From a bacterium (GTDB lineage Bacteria > Patescibacteriota > Minisyncoccia > Phycocordibacterales > Phycocordibacteraceae), in NCBI GenBank assembly GCA_021794425.1, contig JAJYQV010000001.1, forward strand, positions 1-41,672: DNA of 41,672 bases. Direction: 5' to 3'. The translations under genes and the position numbers were made by a program. The notes beneath the pieces were generated by a model, which was given only the letters and a program-made list of their open reading frames with translations, did not search any database and was not told the origin of the DNA. Shown piece by piece: positions 1-8,052 of this stretch (positions within the stretch are counted from its first letter, which is position 1; each line of letters opens with the position of its first letter).

Positions 1-1
1 G

Positions 2-403
2 GCCGTCGAGCCGGGCAATCGCGTGCTCGACGTCGGCAGCGGCTCAGGCTACACGACCGCGCTCCTTGCCGAGCTCGTCAGCAAGGGCGGGGAAGTGACC
101 GGCCTGGAACGCGTCCCCGAGCTCGTCGCGTTCGGGCAGCAGAACCTCGCGAAGTATGCGCCGGCAAACGCGCGCATCGAGCAGGCGGGTACGGCGCTCG
201 GGAAGCCCTCCGCCGCGCCCTTCGACCGCATCCTCGTCTCGGCCGCCGCGCGCGAAGTTCCCGAAGCGCTCAAACAGCAGCTCGCCGACGGCGGCCACAT
301 GGTGATCCCCGTCGGCTCTGCCATCTGTGTCGTCGACCGCGCGGGCGACACCTTCGCCACCTGCTGCCACGAGGGTTTCGCCTTCGTCCCGCTCGTTTCC
401 TGA
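2..403 (+). CDS. pcm: Protein-L-isoaspartate O-methyltransferase, C-terminal part (5' end outside window)
   Basis: SAM motif LDVGSGSGYTTALLAEL, then FDRILVSAAAREVPEALKQQLADGGHMVIPVG, typical of PCMT; frame open to the window edge. Confidence 0.9.
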   Translation, partial: AVEPGNRVLDVGSGSGYTTALLAELVSKGGEVTGLERVPELVAFGQQNLAKYAPANARIEQAGTALGKPSAAPFDRILVSAAAREVPEALKQQLADGGHMVIPVGSAICVVDRAGDTFATCCHEGFAFVPLVS

Positions 404-425
404 CGAGACGTGCTAGGATACCTCC

Positions 426-998
426 ATGCATCACCACACACACGGCATAGGGTTTCAGTACGATGAGGAGAAGCGCCGGGAAAAGCTCGACCCGGAGAAG
501 TTCCTGCGCGCCGCAGGGCTCCAAGAGGGCATGGCCTTCATGGATATCGGTTGCAACGATGGCTTCTTCGCGATTCCCGCAGCGAAGATCGTCGGTTCAT
601 CGGGGAAAGTGTATGGGGTTGATATCGATCCTGAAGCTATCCAGCGGCTCGCCCGCCGCGCTACGGAAGAAGGCCTTGAGAATATCGAAGTGCGTGCGGG
701 CACCGCTGAGGAGACTCTTTTCTGCGACGGGTGCGCCGACATGATCTTCTTCGGCATCGTCCTGCATGATTTCAACGATCCGGCTCACGTCCTCAAGAAC
801 GCCCGCGCGATGCTCGCCACGGGCGGCAAGCTCATAAACCTCGATTGGAAGAAGGAGCCGACGGAAGCTGGTCCGCCGCTCTCGGTCCGGCTGAGCGAAG
901 CAGACGCGAGTACACTCATCGAAGAGGCAGGGCTGACCGTGTCCCGCGTGGACGACTTCTCGCCTGACTTTTATCTCATAATCGCTACGCGCCCCTAA
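426..998 (+). CDS. Class I SAM-dependent methyltransferase
   Basis: MDIGCNDGFFAIPAAKIVGSSGKVYGVDIDPEAI motif I region; TAGGAT 6 nt upstream of ATG. Confidence 0.85.
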   Translation: MHHHTHGIGFQYDEEKRREKLDPEKFLRAAGLQEGMAFMDIGCNDGFFAIPAAKIVGSSGKVYGVDIDPEAIQRLARRATEEGLENIEVRAGTAEETLFCDGCADMIFFGIVLHDFNDPAHVLKNARAMLATGGKLINLDWKKEPTEAGPPLSVRLSEADASTLIEEAGLTVSRVDDFSPDFYLIIATRP

Positions 999-1021
999 AC
1001 GAGGCGTGCTATAATCACGCC

Positions 1022-1246
1022 ATGACCACCGTAACGCTCACTATGCCGAAGCCGTTGCGCGCCAATGATGACCTCGTCGTCATCCCGCGGAAAGAGTACG
1101 AATCGCTCAAGGCGCGCGCCGTGCCCGAGTACACGCCAACCGCCGCCGAACGGCGCGCTATCGCGCGCGCCCGGAAGAATTTTGCAGCAGGGAAGACCAT
1201 CTCGCTTGCGCAACTGAAGGATGATCTGGCACGTCGAGGTCGATAG
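1022..1246 (+). CDS. Putative antitoxin of a RelE/ParE-type toxin-antitoxin pair
   Basis: Small 74-aa ORF overlapping the 5' end of a RelE/ParE-like toxin; TATAAT 6 nt upstream of ATG. Confidence 0.7.
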   Translation: MTTVTLTMPKPLRANDDLVVIPRKEYESLKARAVPEYTPTAAERRAIARARKNFAAGKTISLAQLKDDLARRGR

Positions 1247-1478
1247 AAGCGTCAACAAATATCTTGCGCGTATCCCCAAAAAGGATGCCGCCCGGCTCGC
1301 AGCGACTCTCGACGAATTTGAAACGAACCCGCTTGCCGGAGACATCATAAAACTCTCCGGCGAAGACGCCGTGTGGCGCCGCCGTATCGGCTCGTATCGC
1401 ATCTTTTTCGAGTTCTTCGCCGACAGACGAACCGTTCTCGTTCACGAGATTCGACGGCGCGGCTCAAACACTTACTAA
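1221..1478 (+). CDS. RelE/ParE-superfamily toxin
   Basis: 85 aa; WHVEVDRSVNKYLARIPKKDAARL...WRRRIGSYRIFFEFFADRRTVLVHEIRRRGSNTY matches the family pattern (RxGxYRIxFE...VxxIxxR...Y). Confidence 0.82.
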   Translation: MIWHVEVDRSVNKYLARIPKKDAARLAATLDEFETNPLAGDIIKLSGEDAVWRRRIGSYRIFFEFFADRRTVLVHEIRRRGSNTY

Positions 1479-1480
1479 CC

Positions 1481-2197
1481 ATGACAGTACGTATTGACCC
1501 ATCCTGGAAAGCGCGCCTCGCCCCGGAATTCGAGAAGCCGTACTTCAAAGAGCTCACCGAGTTCGTGAAGCAGGAGTACAAGAGCGAGCCGGTGTATCCG
1601 GCGCCGGGAAATATTTTCCGAGCATTCGACCTGTGCCCGTTCGACAAGGTGAAAGTCGTCATACTCGGCCAGGACCCGTACCATGGGCCGGGGCAGGCGA
1701 ACGGGCTCTGCTTTGCGGTCTCCGACGGCGTCGCGCTCCCGCCCTCGCTCCAGAACATCTTCAAAGAGATCGAGAGCGACCTCTGTAGAAGTCGAACTTC
1801 TACAGAATCAGCAGAGCCGTGCTGTAGAAGTTCGACTTCTACAGTGCACCGCTCGGGCGACCTCGCGCGGTGGGCAGAGCAGGGCGTGCTGCTCTTGAAC
1901 GCGACCCTCACCGTCCGCGCACGCCTGGCAGGGAGCCACCAAGGGAAGGGCTGGGAGGGGTTCACCGATGCGGCCATAAAAGCGCTCTCGGACGAACGCG
2001 AGCACCTCGTTTTTATACTTTGGGGCAACTATGCAAAAGCAAAAGGCGCGCACATAGACCGCACGAAGCACCTCGTCATAGAGTCGCCACACCCCTCGCC
2101 GTTCTCTGCCGCCTCCGGCTTCTTCGGCTCCAAACCTTTCAGCAAGACAAACGACTATCTCATCGCGCACGGCCAAACCCCGATTGATTGGCTCTAG
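1481..2197 (+). CDS. ung: Uracil-DNA glycosylase with an in-frame palindromic insertion
   Basis: VVILGQDPYHGPGQANGLCFAV, GVLLLNATLTVRA, PHPSPFSA and terminal TPIDWL are UNG motifs; ATG at 1481 gives the conserved N-terminus. Confidence 0.95.
   Translation: MTVRIDPSWKARLAPEFEKPYFKELTEFVKQEYKSEPVYPAPGNIFRAFDLCPFDKVKVVILGQDPYHGPGQANGLCFAVSDGVALPPSLQNIFKEIESDLCRSRTSTESAEPCCRSSTSTVHRSGDLARWAEQGVLLLNATLTVRARLAGSHQGKGWEGFTDAAIKALSDEREHLVFILWGNYAKAKGAHIDRTKHLVIESPHPSPFSAASGFFGSKPFSKTNDYLIAHGQTPIDWL
1783..1805. repeat. Small palindromic element, copy 1 (in ung)
   Basis: CTGTAGAAGT-CGA-ACTTCTACAG, perfect 10-bp stem with 3-nt loop. Confidence 0.9.
1822..1844. repeat. Small palindromic element, copy 2 (in ung)
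   Basis: CTGTAGAAGT-TCG-ACTTCTACAG, exact reverse complement of copy 1, 16 nt downstream. Confidence 0.9.
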
Positions 2198-2257
2198 GCA
2201 CCGTGGTATTGTCCAACTCGGAACAACCCATAACGCTTGTTAAAGAAGGAGGTTCGA

Positions 2258-2863
2258 ATGAATGACCTTGTAGATCTTTTCCTCTTGGGAGGATTGCTGG
2301 CATTTATTGCAATCCTCATTCGTCGGGCGCGCGCCAAACGGTACGCTGCTAGGCAGGCTGCTCTCGGGAAAGACTTGCGCGCGCGCCGAAAATCCTTCCG
2401 TCGGAACGAAATCGTGTGCGCCATCATCGATAGTGTCTACTTCGAATTGTACGGGGACGACACTGTTATTGTTGGCTCACACGAAGACGCAGCGTGGCTG
2501 GCCTCGGTGATATCTCTCTTCAAACCAGGGGAGGTCGTTGAACTTCGACGCGCCGTGCACGAGACTATCTGCAGCACCGGCCGCGAAGCGTATGAGTGGC
2601 ACATGAAAAATCCGTCACTTAACTATCCCGACCACTCGATCTCGCCTCCAGCACTTGGCTACGCCATCAAGCACGGCAAGCTCACGCCGGAGGAAGTCGC
2701 GGCTATCCGCTTCGACCACGGCGAAACGGCGGAGGAGTATGTGGTGATGGCTGACAGGCTCCTCGACAAGGTCATGGCGCAGCTTAAGGCCGGCACAGCG
2801 TACATCGATTGGACGCGCTTTCAAGACATGGAAGAGCCGGAGGAGTGTTTCGATAATCACTGA
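2258..2863 (+). CDS. Uncharacterised membrane-anchored protein (paralog A)
   Basis: N-terminal TM segment (LFLLGGLLAFIAILI); SD AAGGAGG upstream; C-terminal half resembles the protein at 3034-3624. Confidence 0.75.
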   Translation: MNDLVDLFLLGGLLAFIAILIRRARAKRYAARQAALGKDLRARRKSFRRNEIVCAIIDSVYFELYGDDTVIVGSHEDAAWLASVISLFKPGEVVELRRAVHETICSTGREAYEWHMKNPSLNYPDHSISPPALGYAIKHGKLTPEEVAAIRFDHGETAEEYVVMADRLLDKVMAQLKAGTAYIDWTRFQDMEEPEECFDNH

Positions 2864-2882
2864 CACTCAAATTTTGTTCCCT

Positions 2883-2911
2883 TAAGGGTCGCGCGAGCGA
2901 TCCTTTTGTTT
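2883..2911 (+). terminator. Rho-independent terminator after paralog A
   Basis: AAGGGTCGC-GCGA-GCGATCCTT stem (one G:T pair) followed by a T-rich tract. Confidence 0.7.
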
Positions 2912-3033
2912 TCTTGCGGAAAGAATTGATTGGCTCTAGCAGCCGTGCTATGGTGCCCCTGGACCGGCATCGCGCCCGCATCGCAGCGCGAGGTCATGCC
3001 TTGAATCTTTACGAAAGGAAGGAGGGGAACGAA

Positions 3034-3624
3034 ATGGTAAATATAAATCAGGCGGTCGAGATGCCGCTGCATCTGGTTGTCGTGCTCGTGGTGGCGTCCA
3101 TCGTACTCGCCGCTGCCTGCCTCACGCTTGCGTGGGCGCGAAACTCGGACAGGCGGCGCAGCGCCGGCGCATCCGGGTCGCCCGACCTCGCGGACCGCAT
3201 CCTCGGCGCCGTGTGCGAGCACATTCGCGAAGGGCTGGTTGTCGAGGGGGACAGCGTCGACGACATGTTTGTCGTCCTCGGTCCGAGAAAGGACGCGGAA
3301 CTTGTGCGGCACCTGCTCGCATCCTACTTCGATGAAAAAGGGAAGGCGGCTCTCGCTCAGTCCGTGCATGAGCGCATTTGTTCCATCGGGCGCGGCATGT
3401 CCGAGCGTCTGCGTGACGAGAGCCCGCATCTCCGTCGCCCGAAGGAGCCTCAGCCAGTGACGCTCGGTTACGCGCTGGCGTGCGGTGCGGTCTCCCCGGG
3501 CGAAATCCACAGTCACGCGGCGACTACCGAGGGACTTCTTAAGGCCGTCATGTCGCAGATCGAGACTGGAGAGGCCTGTTGGGACATACGGTCGTTTCCT
3601 CTGCGCCCGGCCGGCAGCGCCTAG
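3034..3624 (+). CDS. Uncharacterised membrane-anchored protein (paralog B)
   Basis: TM segment LHLVVVLVVASIVLAAACLTLAW; SD AAGGAGG; shares SVHERICSIGR...LGYALACG..SPGEI...LLKAVMSQIETGEACWDIRSF with paralog A. Confidence 0.75.
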   Translation: MVNINQAVEMPLHLVVVLVVASIVLAAACLTLAWARNSDRRRSAGASGSPDLADRILGAVCEHIREGLVVEGDSVDDMFVVLGPRKDAELVRHLLASYFDEKGKAALAQSVHERICSIGRGMSERLRDESPHLRRPKEPQPVTLGYALACGAVSPGEIHSHAATTEGLLKAVMSQIETGEACWDIRSFPLRPAGSA

Positions 3625-3690
3625 GCATCTTGATCCTTAAATTGCACCGCCCGGTTTCGGCCGCGCGGGTGCTTGTTTTGTAAACCGTAA

Positions 3691-3721
3691 ACAGCGGGGT
3701 TCGCGTAGCGAACCCCGCTGT
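3691..3721. terminator. Strong hairpin, likely terminator for the minus-strand gene
   Basis: ACAGCGGGGTTCGC-GTA-GCGAACCCCGCTGT perfect stem between convergent genes. Confidence 0.7.
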
Positions 3722-3727
3722 GTTCAT

Positions 3728-3973
3728 TCATGCGTTCCCCTCCGGCTCAAGGACGAGGAGTACGCACCAGAGGGAGCAGAAGACGAATGCCCCCGCAAGC
3801 GTCTCTATGCCGTTTTCGGTTTCGTACCCGAATTCGCCGCGGTACACGACTCCGTGCGCGATAGGGAGTTCATGCGCGCACACGGGACAGCGGCACAGCT
3901 CCTGCAATTCCTCCGCTGGAAAATACGTAGCGGGTCTGAGCTCGGCGGGGAGCCCTGTGTGCTTGGTATGCAT
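3728..3973 (-). CDS. Small putative zinc-ribbon-like protein
   Basis: CPVC...CSLWC cysteine pairs; SD AAGGAGG before ATG at 3973 on the minus strand. Confidence 0.6.
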   Translation of the reverse strand: MHTKHTGLPAELRPATYFPAEELQELCRCPVCAHELPIAHGVVYRGEFGYETENGIETLAGAFVFCSLWCVLLVLEPEGNA

Positions 3974-4097
3974 CGCTGCCTCCTTATCATGTGTACCGTT
4001 TGCCACGGCGTGGCGGTGTCAAGCAGGTCTGTATGCAAGGATACCACGGCCACCAACACCGCGACCGCATTCTCGAGGAAGGGTTCTTTTGTCCGCG

Positions 4098-6065
4098 CTA
4101 CCACATCTTCGCCCGACTTTTCGGATCGCGGTAGAGTTTGTCTCCTTTCTTCACCTCGAACGCCGCGTAGAATTCCGGCAGGTTCGAGAGCGGGCCGTTC
4201 ACGCGCGTTTCCGCCGGCGCGTGCGGGTCGGTCGTCACCTGCATCTTGACGAATTCCGGCCGCGCGAGCTCGCGCTCGAAGAGCGATGCGCCGAGGAAGA
4301 AACGCTGTTCGGGCGTGAAGCCGTCTATATCTTTCCGACTTATCCGTGCGAGCTTCAGCTGGTACGCATCGTAGGCGATCGAGATGCCGCCCAGGTCAGC
4401 GACATTTTCGCCGAGCGTGAGCCGCCCGTTCACGTGTAGACCGTCCGCGACCGTGTAGGCATCGAACTGCTCGACGACCTTCTTCGTCTTCTTTTCAAAC
4501 TGTGCGCGGTCAGCTGGCGTCCACCAGGTCTTCCGGTTCCCGACGCCGTCGAACTTCGAGCCCTGATCGTCAAACGCGTGCGTGATCTCGTGCCCGATGA
4601 CCGAACCGATGCTCCCGTAGTTGATCGCATCGTCCGCCTCCGACGAGAAGAAGGGGGGCTGGAGGATTGCGGCAGGGAAGACGACATCGTTTAAGCCGAA
4701 GCTGCAATACGCGTTGACCGTCTGCGGATACATAAACCACTCTTTGCGGTCGACTTTGCTCTTGCGGAGCTTCGCGAGCTCGCGCTTGCTGTGCCACACC
4801 CCCGCGCGCACGACGTTGCCGAAGTAATCGTTCGGGTCGATGATAAGACCCTTGTAGCTCTTCCAGACATCCGGGTAGCCAATCTTATGGGTGACCTGAT
4901 GCAGCTTCTTAATCGCTTTTTTCTTGGTCGCGGGGCTCATCCAGTCGAGACGCTTGATGCGTGCCTCGTAGGCCGCGAAGAGATCATCGACCATCTCAAG
5001 CATCATCCTTTTTGCGTGCGGGCTGAAATGGCGCTCGACGTAGAGCCGGCCGAGGAGCTCGCCGAGGCTTCCGTTGACCGTGTTCAAGACGCGGCGCCAG
5101 AGCGGCTTCATGTGCGTCGTTCCGGTCATCACGGTGCCATAGAAGGCGAAGTTCTCCTTCTCGAGTGCCGGCGTGAGGTGGGCCGCAAAGTCGTTCACGA
5201 GGTGCGTGCGCAGATAGAGCTTCCAGTCCTCGACCGGCACCGAATGCAGGAGCCCTCCTACAGCCTTGAAGAATTCCGGCTGCATCACGATCACGTCGGA
5301 CACGCGCGCACCGATAGTGCGGAAGTATGTCGCCCAGTCGATCTGCGACGCAAGCTTCGCGAGCTTCGGGAGCGTGTACTTGAAGTAGGTCTTGTCCACG
5401 TCGCGCGTGTCCTCCTTCGTCATCGACACCCTTGCGAGCTTGGTCTCGATAGCAAGCACCGTCTCCATCGCGCCCTGCACATCTTTCGCGATCCCGCCCA
5501 TTCTGATGAGCTTTTGCAGATGAGTCCGGTACGCCTCGCGCACCCGCTTCGATTCCGCATCGTCCTTGAGGTAGTAGTCTCGGTCCGGCATACCGAGACC
5601 GTCTTGCGCGAGGTAGAGCGCATACCGCTCGCTGTTCTTCATATCCTGGTCGACCATGCCGCCCCAGATGCCGCTTGCGCCGCGCTTCTCGAGCTTCGCA
5701 ATCGTCGGGACGATGTCTTCCGGCCGTCTGATCTTATCGATAAGCGCCAGGTACGGAGCGAGTGGCGAGAGGCCGAGCGCCTGGCGACGCTTCGTGTCCA
5801 TGCCCGAACGCAGGAAATCGCGCAGCATCTGCTCGGGCGAGCCTTTCGCGACGCCGCGCTTCTGCTCAACCTCTTTCACCAGGGCGTGGAGCTGTGTGTC
5901 CACGTCGCTCCGGAGTTTCAAGAACGATCCCCAGCGCGATTCGTGCTTCGGTATCGTATTGCGCTTCATCCAGGTGCCGCCCGCGTAGCGGAAGAAGTCA
6001 TCCTGTGGCCGCACGCTTGCATCCATATCCAGCACATCAAATCCCCATCCGTTCTGTTTTTTCAT
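4098..6065 (-). CDS. pepO: M13 family zinc metallopeptidase (neprilysin/PepO-like)
   Basis: VIGHEITHAFDDQGSKFD (HExxH), GENVADLGG and NAYC..LNDVVFPAAILQPPFF motifs. Confidence 0.92.
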   Translation of the reverse strand: MKKQNGWGFDVLDMDASVRPQDDFFRYAGGTWMKRNTIPKHESRWGSFLKLRSDVDTQLHALVKEVEQKRGVAKGSPEQMLRDFLRSGMDTKRRQALGLSPLAPYLALIDKIRRPEDIVPTIAKLEKRGASGIWGGMVDQDMKNSERYALYLAQDGLGMPDRDYYLKDDAESKRVREAYRTHLQKLIRMGGIAKDVQGAMETVLAIETKLARVSMTKEDTRDVDKTYFKYTLPKLAKLASQIDWATYFRTIGARVSDVIVMQPEFFKAVGGLLHSVPVEDWKLYLRTHLVNDFAAHLTPALEKENFAFYGTVMTGTTHMKPLWRRVLNTVNGSLGELLGRLYVERHFSPHAKRMMLEMVDDLFAAYEARIKRLDWMSPATKKKAIKKLHQVTHKIGYPDVWKSYKGLIIDPNDYFGNVVRAGVWHSKRELAKLRKSKVDRKEWFMYPQTVNAYCSFGLNDVVFPAAILQPPFFSSEADDAINYGSIGSVIGHEITHAFDDQGSKFDGVGNRKTWWTPADRAQFEKKTKKVVEQFDAYTVADGLHVNGRLTLGENVADLGGISIAYDAYQLKLARISRKDIDGFTPEQRFFLGASLFERELARPEFVKMQVTTDPHAPAETRVNGPLSNLPEFYAAFEVKKGDKLYRDPKSRAKMW

Positions 6066-6116
6066 AGTCTCTGCATAGTACAAGAACACCCCGAGCTGTG
6101 CTATCTTTTCTCCCAT

Positions 6117-8048
6117 ATGACTGTCTCAGAAGTCCGTAAACGCTATCTTGATTTCTTTGCAAATCGCGGCCACGCGATTATTCCGTCCGCACCCATCGTG
6201 CCGGAAAACGACCCGACGACGCTCTTCACGAGCTCCGGGATGCAGCCCTTGGTGCCGTACCTTTTGGGCCAGGAGCACCCGGAGGGCACCCGGATCGCCG
6301 ACAGCCAGATGAGCTTCCGCGCGGAAGACATCGAGGAAGTGGGCGACAACCGCCACACGACCTTTTTCGAGATGCTCGGCAACTGGAGCCTCGGCGACTA
6401 TTTCAAGCAGGAGCAGCTCCCGTGGCTCTTCGAATTTCTCACGAGCACGGAGGACGGACTCGGGCTCGACTCCGAGAAGCTCTATGTCACCGTCTTTGCG
6501 GGCGACCCCGAGAGCGGCATGGCAAAAGACGACGAGTCGGTCGGCATCTGGCAAAAGCTCTTTGCCGAGAAAGGGATTGACGCGAAGCTCGTCGAGCTCG
6601 GCACCGAAGAGCACGGGGGCGAGGTCGGCATGCAGGGCGGTCGCATCTTCTCCTATGGCGCGCGCAAGAATTGGTGGAGCAGGGCAGGGGTGCCGGCGAA
6701 GATGCCCGCCGGCGAGATCGGCGGCCCCGACTCCGAGGTCTTCTATGACTTCGGCGGGGAACACGACCCGGCGTTCGGCGCGCACTGCCACCCCAATTGC
6801 GACTGCGGCCGCTTCATCGAGGTGGGCAACTCGGTCTTCATGCAGTTCATCAAGCAGGAGGACGGTTCATTCAAGGAATTGCCGAAGAAGAACGTCGACT
6901 TCGGCGGCGGGCTCGAGCGCCTCGCGGCTGCGACGCGTGGCAACCCGGACGTCTTCCTCATCGACGTTTTCGACGAGGCGCGCGGCGTGCTCGAATCCCG
7001 CTCCGGAAAAGAATATAGAAGTCAGACTTCTATAACTCGGTCGTTCCGCATCATTCTCGACCACATGCGCGCGGCATCCTTCATGCTCGCTTCCGGCATC
7101 CGCCCAGGCAACAGCGAGCAGGGGTACGTCCTGCGCCGCCTCATCCGCCGCAGCATCCGCGAAGCGGACAAGCTCGGCATCACAGACGCCGTGCTCGCCG
7201 ACGTCGCGAAGGGATTCGGCGATGCGTACGCGGAGGCGTATCCGTTCGTCCTTGCTGCAGCAAGCACCATCCGCGAAGAGCTCGAAAAAGAGGAAGCACA
7301 GTTCCGCAAGACGCTCCTGAACGGCGTGCGTGAGCTTGAGCGCATGGGGAACGACATCGACGCCTTCACGCTCTTCACCACCTACGGTTTCCCGATTGAG
7401 CTCACCGAGGAAATCGCCAAGGAGCGTGGCGTCTCGCTCAACATGGACACGATTCGCACAAAGATGAAAGAACACCAGGAGCAGTCCCGCGCGGGCGCGG
7501 CGCAGAAATTCGCGGGCGGCCTCGCTGACCACGCGGAGCAGACCATCCGCTACCACACCGCGCACCACCTCCTCCTGAAAGCGCTTCAGAAGGTCCTCGG
7601 GCCGGACGTGCACCAGCGGGGGAGCAACATCACCTCTGAGCGCCTGCGCATCGACTTCAGCTGGGGCGCAAAGATGACCGACGAGCAGAAGGCCGAAGCG
7701 GAAAAGATCGTGAACGACGCGATCGCCGCAGAGCTTCCCGTCACGCGCTCCGTGATGAGCCGCGACGAGGCCGAGAAGCTCGGGGCCGAGCACGAGTTCG
7801 GCGCGAAGTACCCCGAGCAGGTGAGCGTGTACTCGGTCGGACCGAAAGACGCCACCGACGAGGACCCAAAGTTCGCCGAGGCGTACTCGATCGAGTTCTG
7901 CGGCGGCCCGCACGTGGGCAACACCCGCGAGCTCGGGGAAGGCGGCCCTATGCAGCCTGACGGCAGCCGGGCGCGCACGCATTTCAAGATACAGAAAGAA
8001 GAGGCGTCGTCCGCCGGCGTCCGCCGCATCAAGGCGGTGATAAGATAG
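6117..8048 (+). CDS. alaS: Alanyl-tRNA synthetase, short form, with in-frame palindromic insertion
   Basis: LTSSGMQPLVPYLLG, FFEMLGNWSLGDYFK, GYVLRRLIRR, editing-domain HTAHHLL and CGGPHVGNT; ends at VRRIKAVIR without a C-Ala domain. Confidence 0.95.
   Translation: MTVSEVRKRYLDFFANRGHAIIPSAPIVPENDPTTLFTSSGMQPLVPYLLGQEHPEGTRIADSQMSFRAEDIEEVGDNRHTTFFEMLGNWSLGDYFKQEQLPWLFEFLTSTEDGLGLDSEKLYVTVFAGDPESGMAKDDESVGIWQKLFAEKGIDAKLVELGTEEHGGEVGMQGGRIFSYGARKNWWSRAGVPAKMPAGEIGGPDSEVFYDFGGEHDPAFGAHCHPNCDCGRFIEVGNSVFMQFIKQEDGSFKELPKKNVDFGGGLERLAAATRGNPDVFLIDVFDEARGVLESRSGKEYRSQTSITRSFRIILDHMRAASFMLASGIRPGNSEQGYVLRRLIRRSIREADKLGITDAVLADVAKGFGDAYAEAYPFVLAAASTIREELEKEEAQFRKTLLNGVRELERMGNDIDAFTLFTTYGFPIELTEEIAKERGVSLNMDTIRTKMKEHQEQSRAGAAQKFAGGLADHAEQTIRYHTAHHLLLKALQKVLGPDVHQRGSNITSERLRIDFSWGAKMTDEQKAEAEKIVNDAIAAELPVTRSVMSRDEAEKLGAEHEFGAKYPEQVSVYSVGPKDATDEDPKFAEAYSIEFCGGPHVGNTRELGEGGPMQPDGSRARTHFKIQKEEASSAGVRRIKAVIR
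7014..7034. repeat. Small palindromic element, copy 3 (in alaS)
   Basis: TATAGAAGT-CAG-ACTTCTATA, perfect 9-bp stem with 3-nt loop. Confidence 0.85.
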
Positions 8049-8052
8049 TCAC

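Noticed and set aside
4791-6116. Long in-frame N-terminal extension of the alaS ORF (MPHPRAHDVAEV...)
   Set aside because: It is antisense to the M13 peptidase; the conserved AlaRS N-terminus starts at 6117. High GC produces long spurious antisense frames.
6867-7982. 371-aa minus-strand ORF
   Set aside because: Antisense to alaS with coding-shadow composition.
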